Virus record (IMG/VR): IMGVR_UViG_3300005253_000384
Coordinates: 1-43,841 of that record
Reading direction: 5' to 3' (one strand)
Source: a virus
DNA length: 43,841 bases
The notes under the pieces were generated by a model, which had not been told where the DNA came from, searched no databases, and was given only the letters and a program-made list of their open reading frames with translations. Positions 32,101 through 39,467 of this stretch are shown piece after piece. The first letter of the stretch is position 1, and every line of letters begins with the position of its first letter. The position numbers were made by a program, and so were the translations under genes.

Positions 32101-32184
32101 GACTCTCCAAGGAAACGCCGAAGCACTGGGAAATTTGGGGCTGATCGGCGAATACCCCAAGGCACTAATGAGGGAAAACCGCGA

Positions 32185-32571
32185 ATGAACGCGAACGAAC
32201 GCGGCGAGGAACTAGCGGACTTTGTCGAGGGCCACATTGACGAGTATGCGGAGAACCACGCGGAGCGGCTAATCATGGCCCGGCGAGTGGTGGACAAGCT
32301 GGTCTCGCTGGGGCTTTACACCCCGCCGCCCAAGCAGGCCGTGGCTAAGTTGGTCGAGCCGATGTCGGATGTGCAGGTCCGGTTGTTCCGGATGTCGAGG
32401 ATACCCGTCGGGAAATATTTCGGACAACTGGTTGGGGATGTGTCGTTAGGGTACTTCTGCCGGCTGACCGATCCCAGCGAGTCGAGGGACGAAATAGACA
32501 GGTTTATGCACGACGTGCGGCGGTATCTAGCCAGCGAGCAAATCCAGCGGGAAATCGAGGCGGAATCATGA
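32185..32571 (+). CDS. Hypothetical protein with DUF3820-like end
   Basis: A 128-residue protein. The helical N-terminus is followed by MSRIPVGKYFGQLVGDVSL, similar to the PFGKYKGK...D core of DUF3820-type small domains found next to nucleases in phages. The C-terminal helix RFMHDVRRYLASEQIQREIE ends the frame, which overlaps the next gene by 4 nt. The family call is tentative. Confidence 0.5.
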   Translation: MNANERGEELADFVEGHIDEYAENHAERLIMARRVVDKLVSLGLYTPPPKQAVAKLVEPMSDVQVRLFRMSRIPVGKYFGQLVGDVSLGYFCRLTDPSESRDEIDRFMHDVRRYLASEQIQREIEAES

Positions 32572-33326
32572 ACACGGAACTGATCGAACAATTGGAAGCC
32601 GGCTTCTGCATGCACAAGAAACGCTGGTCTGGCGACGTGCATGGCGACAGAGAGTGCGGGCCGCTCGACGAACAGGCCACGAATGCGTTGATGGCGCGGG
32701 CGGTGGACGAGATCAAGGAATTGGAGGCGAGACTAAATCACAGTGGAGCAGTAAAACGAAAGATCAATCGGGAGGTGCTCGCAGAGTTGCACGAAATGAG
32801 TCCGACCAACCCCAATGAGCACTACATTCCGCCCGTGACGTTGGCTAGGCGAGCAGCAAAGGCCGAGGCCGAGATCGAGCGACTGCGGGCCCTCCAGTTT
32901 TTACCTAGCGGGGAGCCGTTGCGGAAGGCGCTAGACGAGATCGAACGGCTACGAAAATTGGAGCGCCCGAAGGATTTCCCCGCGGTTGTCTGCCTGTGTG
33001 GTTCTACGCGATTCATGGACGAGTTTCACGCCGCAGGATGGCGGCTTACGCTCAACGGCTGCATTGTGCTAACCGTTGGTGTCTGCAAGCACGCCCAAGA
33101 TCACGGCGGCGAGGCGCTGGGCCAGGACGTGGCGGATCGGCTCGACGAACTCCACAAACGCAAGATCGACCTAGCAGACTTGGTCTACGTTTTGAACGTT
33201 GACGGCTATGTGGGCGACAGCACGCGGGGGGAAATTGAATATGCGCTGGCGATCGGGAAGCGGATTCAGTATTTGGAGCCCGAGGCCGCCGAAGCGGCAA
33301 ATCAACGCCAAGGAGGTGAAACGTGA
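32568..33326 (+). CDS. Two-part protein with C-terminal nucleoside deoxyribosyltransferase-like domain
   Basis: A 252-residue protein. Residues 1-130 are helical and charged (a phage accessory part with a coiled coil). Residues about 142-240 begin VVCLCGSTRFMDEFHAAGWR and continue with DLADLVYVLNVDGYVGDSTR and GEIEYALAIGKRIQYLEP. This is the pattern of the nucleoside 2-deoxyribosyltransferase superfamily, also seen in the DUF1937 gene at 15563. It may act on nucleotides. It overlaps the next gene by 4 nt. Confidence 0.7.
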   Translation: MNTELIEQLEAGFCMHKKRWSGDVHGDRECGPLDEQATNALMARAVDEIKELEARLNHSGAVKRKINREVLAELHEMSPTNPNEHYIPPVTLARRAAKAEAEIERLRALQFLPSGEPLRKALDEIERLRKLERPKDFPAVVCLCGSTRFMDEFHAAGWRLTLNGCIVLTVGVCKHAQDHGGEALGQDVADRLDELHKRKIDLADLVYVLNVDGYVGDSTRGEIEYALAIGKRIQYLEPEAAEAANQRQGGET

Positions 33327-33505
33327 GTAAATGTGTCGACTGCAAACGCCGCATCCCCGACAGCGCGAAGCCCGGATGGTGCTACGACTGTGGGGACGAC
33401 CTATGCGAGAAGTGCTGGCTCAAGGGCGGCGGGCTGTGTAAGAAGTGCCTGGAGGCGGCGGACCTGGCAGACGAGGAATACTTGGAAGATCAAGAAAACG
33501 ACTGA
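33323..33505 (+). CDS. Small zinc-ribbon protein
   Basis: A 60-residue protein starting at GTG 33323 with AGGAGGTGA upstream. Eight cysteines (CVDCKRR, WCYDCGDDLCEKCW, LCKKC) can hold two zinc ions in a rubredoxin- or ribbon-like fold. A strong terminator follows at once. Confidence 0.65.
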   Translation: MSKCVDCKRRIPDSAKPGWCYDCGDDLCEKCWLKGGGLCKKCLEAADLADEEYLEDQEND

Positions 33506-33508
33506 CAA

Positions 33509-33568
33509 CCCGGCCGGCGGACGGAGTCAGCACACGGGCTTCGGAGCATGCCGCCGGCCGGGCTTTTT
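33509..33568 (+). terminator. Strong intrinsic terminator
   Basis: CCCGGCCGGCGG (33509-33520) pairs perfectly with CCGCCGGCCGGG (33551-33562); a C and five T follow. Confidence 0.85.
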
Positions 33569-33589
33569 GATTTGCGTGAGATGGAGATC

Positions 33590-34000
33590 ATGATGACTGG
33601 CCGACGGATCGACCCTGAAGTGATCACGACAATCGAGCATCTGCTGCGCACCACGAAATGGTCGAACCGCCGCATTGGGAAAATGACAGGCGTCGGCCGC
33701 GGGCTGGTCGACGACCTAAAGTCGGGCGAGAGAGCGGACAAGCATGCAGCCGCAGAGGTGGCAGTAGCCGAGCGACGCATCGAATCGCCCACTAGATTGC
33801 CGATCGGCGCGGATGTGTGCCTGGCCTGCGAATTGCGCCGTCGGCAACGTCAAGGCACGCCGGCCGACGATGATTCGCTGGCCCTGGATCTCGCCGACGA
33901 ACACCGCAAGGCGTACTTGGCGATGCGGATCCGGGCGAAGGCCAGGCACGAGGCCCGTGACAAAAATCCGAAAAGGGGTTCTTTGTCGACAAACCTGTGA
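33590..34000 (+). CDS. Helix-turn-helix protein with CxxC motif
   Basis: A 136-residue protein. GGAG precedes the ATG pair at 33590/33593. WSNRRIGKMTGVGRGLVDDL (about residues 23-43) looks like a helix-turn-helix. CLACELRRRQRQG (about residues 80-92) could bind zinc. The end is charged and helical. A DNA-binding role, such as a late-gene regulator, is possible. It follows a terminator and precedes the protease gene by 4 nt. Confidence 0.6.
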   Translation: MMTGRRIDPEVITTIEHLLRTTKWSNRRIGKMTGVGRGLVDDLKSGERADKHAAAEVAVAERRIESPTRLPIGADVCLACELRRRQRQGTPADDDSLALDLADEHRKAYLAMRIRAKARHEARDKNPKRGSLSTNL

Positions 34001-34004
34001 TAGA

Positions 34005-35615
34005 ATGAATTCGCTCCGAGCCGCAGACCGAAAGTTTTTTGTGCAAACCTATTCCGATCCCGGCGACGTGTGTCCGCCCCCCCCGCGCGGACCCGCTCTT
34101 TTTCTCGGGCTCTGCCTGCTCATCTGGGCGTCCAGCGTCCAGGCCCAGTGTCCACCGGGGCAGGTCTGCCCCCCCGGGACGGTATGCCCAACGGGCCCCG
34201 GCGGATTCTTTTCGATGGATTGGAGGGCGTCGCCTCCGTCAGGGGAGGCATGGGCGAGGCTGCGTCAGTTGCCGGGAGCGCTTGCGAGCGAGTTTCAGCC
34301 CGCTATCAGACCAGCGGGCGTGGCCGCCACATCTCCCCAGCCGGCTGTTGTGCGGGTCATTTGCACGACAGAAGACGGGCTATGGATGGGAACTGGTGTC
34401 CTGGTGCGACCGCCCGTAGAATGCAAGGTTGGCATCGTCTTAACTGTCGACCACGGCATTCCGTCGCGACCAGATAGCGTGGTGGTGGTGTTCCACGATT
34501 GCCGCGTAACCGGGATCGTTCTTGGCAGGGACGCCTCCCTAGACTTGGCGGTTCTGTCGATTCCCATGCCTCGTACCTTGTCATACGAAATTGCGACCGA
34601 GCCCCCTCGGGTCGACGATGTGTTATGGGCGGGCGGATACGCCGGGCCCAAGGGGGGATTTCAGGTGGTGTCGGGCAAGTTGCTGGATTACGTTACTCCA
34701 GATGACCCACCTGGTCCAGAGGGTTCCGTGTTGATGCTCACCGGGTCTGTTGAGACGGGTGTCTCGGGCGGTCCGATCGCCGACTACCGTGGGCGGCTGG
34801 TTGGCATCGTATCGGGTGGAGATCATGAAGTTGTAGTCGGAACCCACTGTGTCTTTATTCGCGAATTCTTGAACCGGGTTTTGTCGCCGGCCACGCCCAA
34901 GCGAATGTCGCCGATGAACCCGATGGTTCCGCCACCAGCTACCGAGCCGCCCGCTGCTGAACCGTCTCGGCCGCCCACGGTGGCCGATCACCTGGACAAG
35001 ATTCGGGGTCAGGGGATGGAGAAACCAGAAGCCGAGACACTTCCCCCTCCAGTGGACCCTACCGAGGCGATCGGCGCCAATGATAAACGAGTCGCCGAGA
35101 TTCAGGCCGGTATTGCCGAGGCGATCGGCGCCAATGATAAACGCCTGGCCGCCATCAAGTCGAGATTCGAGGAAGCGGCAGCAGAAACCCGTGAGCGAAT
35201 GGAGTCGATTGCCACCAGAAAAAGCGCGTTGGAGCTAGCCGTGCCCAGTTTGTTCGCGGCCCTGGGCTGGACTGGCCCGCCCTCGGTGGTGGCCCTGCTG
35301 GCCGCCCGCTTCGGCCTGGCCGCCTGGCGTCGACGAAAGGCCCGTAAGGCGACGAAGCCGGACGTCCAACCCCCGCCGCCGCCCACCTACGACGACTACG
35401 CCACGCAATTAGCCGAGGTCTACGCGCTCTCCGGCCGCAGTCCCATGTCCGACCTCACCTTGGGTCGCGAATACGACCAGGAGCTTCGACAAGCGGCCAC
35501 TAGCAGCGACGGCGATTTGGCCCGCTGGGCCCAAGAACTACGCCAGCGGGTGGCCAACCGGCTACAGCGAATTCATAACCCCATGCCGACGGCCGTGGAG
35601 CCGATCGGCGCGTAA
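34005..35615 (+). CDS. Secreted, membrane-anchored trypsin-like serine protease
   Basis: A 536-residue protein. A hydrophobic signal or anchor segment lies at about residues 31-44, with a likely cleavage after VQA (residue 47). The peptidase domain has all three catalytic blocks: LTVDHGIP (His near 150), ASLDLAVLSIP (Asp near 179) and ETGVSGGPIAD (Ser near 254), as in HtrA-like trypsin folds. Then come a Pro-rich linker, two tandem EAIGANDKR repeats (about 354 and 372), a helix, a hydrophobic span (about 408-440) and a basic, Pro-rich tail. The start has a weak ribosome site. The target is unknown: host envelope, lysis or particle maturation are possible. Confidence 0.75.
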   Translation: MNSLRAADRKFFVQTYSDPGDVCPPPPRGPALFLGLCLLIWASSVQAQCPPGQVCPPGTVCPTGPGGFFSMDWRASPPSGEAWARLRQLPGALASEFQPAIRPAGVAATSPQPAVVRVICTTEDGLWMGTGVLVRPPVECKVGIVLTVDHGIPSRPDSVVVVFHDCRVTGIVLGRDASLDLAVLSIPMPRTLSYEIATEPPRVDDVLWAGGYAGPKGGFQVVSGKLLDYVTPDDPPGPEGSVLMLTGSVETGVSGGPIADYRGRLVGIVSGGDHEVVVGTHCVFIREFLNRVLSPATPKRMSPMNPMVPPPATEPPAAEPSRPPTVADHLDKIRGQGMEKPEAETLPPPVDPTEAIGANDKRVAEIQAGIAEAIGANDKRLAAIKSRFEEAAAETRERMESIATRKSALELAVPSLFAALGWTGPPSVVALLAARFGLAAWRRRKARKATKPDVQPPPPPTYDDYATQLAEVYALSGRSPMSDLTLGREYDQELRQAATSSDGDLARWAQELRQRVANRLQRIHNPMPTAVEPIGA

Positions 35616-35638
35616 CCATTCTCAGGAGAGGGAACCTC

Positions 35639-36310
35639 ATGTCGTTACCCGGACAAGACACGTTTGAAGACGCGATCACACGATTCCGCAACCGCTCCAT
35701 TCACGCCTACGTAGGCCATCTGCTGTTGTTTCGCGGCCAGATTCTCCAGGATGGCGAATTCGGTGTGCAGAGCGGCTGGGACACGGCCACCAACCAGTTC
35801 ATTCAGGAACACCTAGTCTACCTCGACTACTGGCGTCGCAAGATCACCCATAATCCGCAGGACGTGAACATCAAGACGCTGGAGGATCGAGCCAAAGACC
35901 TGACGATATCGTTGCCCGACGAGCAAAACCTGAAAAGCCCGGCTGGCGACGAAGTGCCCCGGCCGGCCGGCCGCGAGTTCGACTTGCGCCATCGACTGGA
36001 CGGCAGCGATCCCAACATCCCGCTGTTAAACGGCGTCGATCTGCGCAATGTGGACGCGCGAACCTTCATGGTTGCTTTGGATCAACACATTGTCGAGTCG
36101 ACCCGGTTGGACAGCCGCTACGCCACCTATCGCATCACCACCCGCGAGTCGCTCACGCTGTACAGCTCGTTGCTGGAAATGTTCGACTTGACCGTCAGTT
36201 TTGGTGGCGACGAAAACCGTGTGCCGGTACCGCACGGCGTACGGCCCTCGGAAGAGCCCCGCGGCCCCAGCGCTAGTCCTAATCGCGAGGCGCCGCCGAC
36301 GAACACTTAA
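35639..36310 (+). CDS. Hypothetical protein downstream of the protease
   Basis: A 223-residue protein with GGAG 12 nt before ATG. Helical N-terminal half (EDAITRFRNRSIHAYVGHLL), then a Pro/Asp-rich middle (LDGSDPNIPLLNGVDLRNVD) and a strand-rich end with a disordered Pro/Ser tail. The pairing with the protease may be functional. No family recognised. Confidence 0.5.
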   Translation: MSLPGQDTFEDAITRFRNRSIHAYVGHLLLFRGQILQDGEFGVQSGWDTATNQFIQEHLVYLDYWRRKITHNPQDVNIKTLEDRAKDLTISLPDEQNLKSPAGDEVPRPAGREFDLRHRLDGSDPNIPLLNGVDLRNVDARTFMVALDQHIVESTRLDSRYATYRITTRESLTLYSSLLEMFDLTVSFGGDENRVPVPHGVRPSEEPRGPSASPNREAPPTNT

Positions 36311-36358
36311 CACGCGGTACGAGTCTCGAATCGAATACCTCGAATAAGGAGATGCGTG

Positions 36359-36697
36359 ATGCCGGACAAACCGGAAAAGCACGCGGTTTTTAGCGACCGT
36401 ATGAAAAACTGGTTTAACGCCTTCCAGGGCGCGCGGGACGAACTGGCCCGGCTGGACGAGATCTACACCAACGAGACGGTCAGCGGGGCCCACGCGGATT
36501 TCGTGGACACGCCCAACGCCAGCAAGCAGGAGCACATCGACGGTATCGTGTTCATGCGGGGGTTGGTTGACTTCGTCAAAGGCGGCGTCGTGCCCACCTT
36601 GGATCGGCGCGAATTCTTGAACCGGGTTTTGTCGCCGGCCACGCCCATTGGTCCGGCCGCCGCTGCCGCGATCGATAAAATCTTGAGGCTGCCATGA
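36359..36697 (+). CDS. Mosaic hypothetical protein, paralogue of the gene at 39180
   Basis: A 112-residue protein; ATG 36359 follows AAGGAG. Residues 9-83 are close to the protein at 39180 (EKHAVFSDR...DFVDTPNASKQEHIDGIV). Its first 8 residues and leader are instead shared with the gene at 37508, and residues 84-96 (REFLNRVLSPATP) match the protease at 34861 in DNA and frame. It therefore looks assembled from three sources. Function unknown. Confidence 0.6.
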   Translation: MPDKPEKHAVFSDRMKNWFNAFQGARDELARLDEIYTNETVSGAHADFVDTPNASKQEHIDGIVFMRGLVDFVKGGVVPTLDRREFLNRVLSPATPIGPAAAAAIDKILRLP

Positions 36698-37014
36698 ACG
36701 ACCTAGCTCAGGATTTCGAGCGACGGGCCGAAGAGCAACTGAAGGCAGCGATCGGGATCTATGAATCCGTCGACTTCAATACCAATCCTAAGAAGCAGGC
36801 GACGTTTGTGGTCGGCAAGACGACCGCCAACCTGTTCAGCATGCTGGCGGAATTGGCGGCGTACCTCCAGGCGACGGACGAGATGACCATTCGTCGCAAG
36901 GAAATCATGGAGCAAAACAATGCCATTCGGATCGCAGCCGCCGAGTGGGACGAATTCGACCGACTCGTCGCGGGCTTCAGCGGCGGAGACGGTTCAGGAG
37001 GCGCTGGAGCGTAG
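36694..37014 (+). CDS. Hypothetical helical protein
   Basis: A 106-residue protein overlapping the previous gene by 4 nt. Two long helices (DLAQDFERRAEEQLKAAIGI and TANLFSMLAELAAYLQATDE) and a Gly-rich end suggest a small bundle or chaperone-like partner. No family recognised. Confidence 0.5.
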   Translation: MNDLAQDFERRAEEQLKAAIGIYESVDFNTNPKKQATFVVGKTTANLFSMLAELAAYLQATDEMTIRRKEIMEQNNAIRIAAAEWDEFDRLVAGFSGGDGSGGAGA

Positions 37015-37226
37015 CGCGGGAATCACTCGCATTAGTCGCTGAACCACGTGACGGAATTAGTATGGCTCTGACACCGATAGGCTGGAGGAATCCTTAATGG
37101 CAGGAACCCCTGATTTTCAAACGTCAACGGGTCCAAACCGTTGTGGTTCAGCGGCTGTATCTACATCTGCCCGTTGACGCCGACACGCGGTACGAATCGA
37201 GAATCGAGTTGAGGTAACACGAAACG
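37015..37226. other. Non-coding stretch with a long hairpin
   Basis: No convincing gene. CGTCAACGGG (37122-37131) pairs exactly with CCCGTTGACG (37170-37179), a 58-nt hairpin. A 26-codon frame at 37097-37177 has GGAGGAA before its ATG but no recognisable content and may be a gene remnant. Part of 37181-37217 repeats the leader at 36310-36346. Confidence 0.4.
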
Positions 37227-37496
37227 ATGGATGATCTTGATGATTTCGTCGCCTACCTGAAGCGCGCCGCGGCTACAGCGGCGACACAGTCCCCTTGCAC
37301 GGCTCTGCTGATCGACGAGGAAGGGAGCTGCGTCGACCTGGTCCTGGACACAAAGCGAGCCACGACCAGCGAATGGATCAAGGGAGAAGGGGCAGACATT
37401 TGCCTGTACCGAGATAGGGATACAGGTAAAGTAGTAGGGGTGCCGCCTGCCTCTCTACCACAAAGAGTTGAGAGTTTCCAGAATAACCTTGAATAA
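37227..37496 (+). CDS. Conserved hypothetical protein, GADICLYRDRDTGKVVGV type
   Basis: An 89-residue protein. After a helical start (DDFVAYLKRAAATAATQ) come EEGSCVDLVLDTKRATT and WIKGEGADICLYRDRDTGKV, a short motif I have seen in many bacterial and phage small proteins (DUF2283-like). It may be an antitoxin-like or regulator-type beta domain. Role unknown. Confidence 0.55.
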   Translation: MDDLDDFVAYLKRAAATAATQSPCTALLIDEEGSCVDLVLDTKRATTSEWIKGEGADICLYRDRDTGKVVGVPPASLPQRVESFQNNLE

Positions 37497-37507
37497 GGAG
37501 AAGCGTG

Positions 37508-37747
37508 ATGCCGGACAAACCGGAAAAGCACGACGAGGATTGTTACGAGGTGTCCCTGACACTCCGGGCCAGTAAGAACGGGCGGGAAATCATCAACGCG
37601 CCAATACACTATCCCAACACAAATCTAGCAGTGGTCGTCATTGTCGAACAACTGGCGATCGAGGTGATGCAGAAGTTGGGGGATGTTGGCAAGGCGTTGG
37701 CTAAACAAAAGGGGTTTGAGGAACACCTGAAGCTGGCGGGATTCTGA
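37508..37747 (+). CDS. Hypothetical protein sharing leader and N-terminus with the gene at 36359
   Basis: A 79-residue protein. Positions 37491-37532 are 41 of 42 identical to 36342-36383, including ribosome site, start and MPDKPEKH; after that the two differ completely. The remainder has a helix (EQLAIEVMQKLGDVGKALAK). The shared 5' end points to recombination. Confidence 0.55.
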   Translation: MPDKPEKHDEDCYEVSLTLRASKNGREIINAPIHYPNTNLAVVVIVEQLAIEVMQKLGDVGKALAKQKGFEEHLKLAGF

Positions 37748-37761
37748 CAAGTACCCCAGCC

Positions 37762-38352
37762 ATGATTCCCATCACCATCACCGCCGCCAACACGCCCGGC
37801 CAAATGCGGGCCGTCCACCGGCTGACTTACGAAGCCTACCTCGCCAAGGGGCTTTGCCGAGCCGACCCCAGTGAGCGGTTGCAACACTACTCGCACCTGG
37901 ATTACATAGCCGAGACAACAGTATTGACGGCAATGGTGGGCGACAAGCTGGTCGGCACGGTGTCGATCACGCTGGACGGGCCGGCGGGACTGCACGTCGA
38001 CGAGGATTTTCCGGATAACATGCGGTGGTTGCGGCGACGCCAGACCCGCTTGGCTGCCGCGTGGCGGATTGTGACCGACCCAGCGTATCGTGGCGACCGG
38101 CGGCTCATCACGCGGTTGATGCGGGCCGGCTTTGAGGAGGCGATCGCCCACAAGGCGGATTGGTTGGTGTGCAGCTTTCACCCACGGCGACAAAAGGTCC
38201 ATGGGAAGTTGGGATTTGAAACATTGGCGCGGAGCCATTGCCGAGCGCTGAACAGCGCGCCGGTGGTGTTGATGCTGTATGACATGAGGCAGGGGATTCC
38301 GGAGCAGTTGAGACGGGAAGAGAAACCGCTGATACACGCCAACAACCCCTAA
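37762..38352 (+). CDS. GNAT-fold N-acyltransferase, FeeM-like
   Basis: A 196-residue enzyme. ITAANTPGQMRAVHRLTYEAYL and later AAWRIVTDPAYRGDRRLITRL, WLVCSFHPRRQKVHGKLGFE form the GNAT core found in N-acyl amino acid synthase (FeeM) type proteins, which join long acyl chains from acyl carrier protein to amino acids. The conserved RI(V)TDP and FHPR blocks are present. A phage copy could make a signal, a surfactant-like lipid, or act otherwise. The start has a weak ribosome site. Confidence 0.7.
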   Translation: MIPITITAANTPGQMRAVHRLTYEAYLAKGLCRADPSERLQHYSHLDYIAETTVLTAMVGDKLVGTVSITLDGPAGLHVDEDFPDNMRWLRRRQTRLAAAWRIVTDPAYRGDRRLITRLMRAGFEEAIAHKADWLVCSFHPRRQKVHGKLGFETLARSHCRALNSAPVVLMLYDMRQGIPEQLRREEKPLIHANNP

Positions 38353-38367
38353 CTCCGGAGGCCCAGC

Positions 38368-38640
38368 ATGGATTATGTCTATCCACAAGACGCGCTGCCT
38401 GAGATGGGATATGAAGAGCCAAAGATAAAGCCTAAAAGGTGTGGCACTTGTACGCACGGGTACGTCACCAATGCGGGGGCCGTCATTCCAGGTTATCACT
38501 GTCACTTGGCAGAGCGTTTGTACAAAGAAAAAGATATCGACAATGGGAGTACTTGTGTGGATAGATCGCTTGGGAGCTGCAACCGTTACAAATACTGGAA
38601 AGCCGCCGAAGCAGAAAAGGCAATTGGCGCGGCGATCTAA
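38368..38640 (+). CDS. Cys-rich hypothetical protein
   Basis: A 90-residue protein with CGTCTHGYVTNAG, HCHLAER and two further Cys, a likely metal site. GGAGG from the repeated leader lies 6 nt upstream. No family recognised. Confidence 0.55.
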   Translation: MDYVYPQDALPEMGYEEPKIKPKRCGTCTHGYVTNAGAVIPGYHCHLAERLYKEKDIDNGSTCVDRSLGSCNRYKYWKAAEAEKAIGAAI

Positions 38641-38664
38641 AACCCCTAACCCCGGAGGCCCGGC

Positions 38665-38952
38665 ATGATAACGATATACGCCGATGCGCTGATAGCTGCC
38701 ATAGGGGGGGCCTTCGCGATGGGGCTTCTGGCGGGAGTTCTGGCGTGCAAATGGGCCGACTGGGGTCGGCTCAAACATCTCCGGGGGGTCGGCGACTGCC
38801 TGCGAAAGGACCGCGATGTGATGAGGGCGAGACTGCATGCCACGGCGAATCGGGCGGACAGAGAAGGCCAGCGGCGAAAAGAGTGCGAGGCCGTGATAGC
38901 AGATTTCCAGTCAGCGGTTCGTGAGTTTGAGGAGAAGTACGATTACCCCTAA
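38665..38952 (+). CDS. Single-span membrane protein with coiled coil, spanin-like layout
   Basis: A 95-residue protein. Residues about 8-28 form one span (ALIAAIGGAFAMGLLAGVLA), then a long charged helix (RLHATANRADREGQRRKECE) to a Tyr/Pro end. A short N-terminal tail, one span and a periplasmic coiled coil is the layout of inner-membrane spanins. No outer-membrane partner with lipobox is visible nearby, so this is only a possibility. Confidence 0.5.
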   Translation: MITIYADALIAAIGGAFAMGLLAGVLACKWADWGRLKHLRGVGDCLRKDRDVMRARLHATANRADREGQRRKECEAVIADFQSAVREFEEKYDYP

Positions 38953-38967
38953 CCCCGGAGGCCCGAC

Positions 38968-39147
38968 ATGGACACCACATGCTCGTCCGCCAACCAACAA
39001 CAGATGGACAAAGTCGTAACGGTGTTGGGTAAGATCTTCGACGAAGTGTTGCAGTCAGGGTTTCACGGATCGGCTGCCGTGAAAATCGAAATCACAGACG
39101 GCACGATCCAGCACATCCGACGCAAGGTGGAACGGATTGAATGTTAG
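38968..39147 (+). CDS. Small hypothetical protein
   Basis: A 59-residue protein after the third leader copy. A helix (MDKVVTVLGKIFDEVLQSGF) is followed by two strands (AAVKIEITDGTIQHIRRKVE), an alpha-beta-beta outline. It resembles a common small phage protein (helix, GF.G...V.I..G.I). Function unknown. Confidence 0.6.
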   Translation: MDTTCSSANQQQMDKVVTVLGKIFDEVLQSGFHGSAAVKIEITDGTIQHIRRKVERIEC

Positions 39148-39179
39148 CCGTCCTAACAGACTAACCCCGGAGGCCCAGC

Positions 39180-39458
39180 ATGGCCTATTCAGCGGAAAAG
39201 CACGCGGTTTTTAGCGACCGTGAGAAGAACTGGTTTAACCAATTCCAGAACTTGCGGGATGAAGCCGGTCGCTTGGATGAGATCTACACCAACGAGACGA
39301 CTAGTGGGGCGGACGCGGACTTCGTGGACACGCCCAATGCCAGCAAGCAGGAGCACATCGACGGCATCGTGTTCATGCGACGGTTGGTTGACTTCGTCGA
39401 AGGCGGTGTCGTGCCCACGTTGGATCGGCGGAGTAACATTACCGCGTTTACTCAGTAG
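39180..39458 (+). CDS. Hypothetical protein, paralogue of the gene at 36359
   Basis: A 92-residue protein after the fourth leader copy. Most residues match the protein at 36359 (RLDEIYTNET, DFVDTPNASKQEHIDGIVFM). The ends differ: this one begins MAYSAEKH and stops soon after TLDRR, so it is the simpler and perhaps parental form. Helical; function unknown, just before the fibre genes. Confidence 0.6.
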   Translation: MAYSAEKHAVFSDREKNWFNQFQNLRDEAGRLDEIYTNETTSGADADFVDTPNASKQEHIDGIVFMRRLVDFVEGGVVPTLDRRSNITAFTQ

Positions 39459-39467
39459 AGGTGAAGC

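Larger units (their letters stand above)
38345..39182. repeat. Four copies of a ribosome-site leader cassette
   Basis: CCCCTAACTCCGGAGGCCCA, or variants with ACCCCGG, lies directly before ATG at 38368, 38665, 38968 and (as CTAACCCCGGAGGCCCA) 39180. The copies differ at only a few bases, while the genes between them are unrelated. Each copy starts in or at the stop codon of the gene before it. Confidence 0.85.

Noticed and set aside
34005-34160. Lipoprotein signal peptide in the protease (Cys after VQAQ)
   Set aside because: The residue before the Cys is Gln, not Gly/Ala/Ser, so the lipobox rule fails. An ordinary cleavage after VQA fits better.
37609-38838. Long 409-codon open frame on the minus strand
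   Set aside because: It runs opposite to the acyltransferase and other supported genes, has Pro/His/Arg-rich sequence typical of a shadow frame, and lacks a ribosome site.
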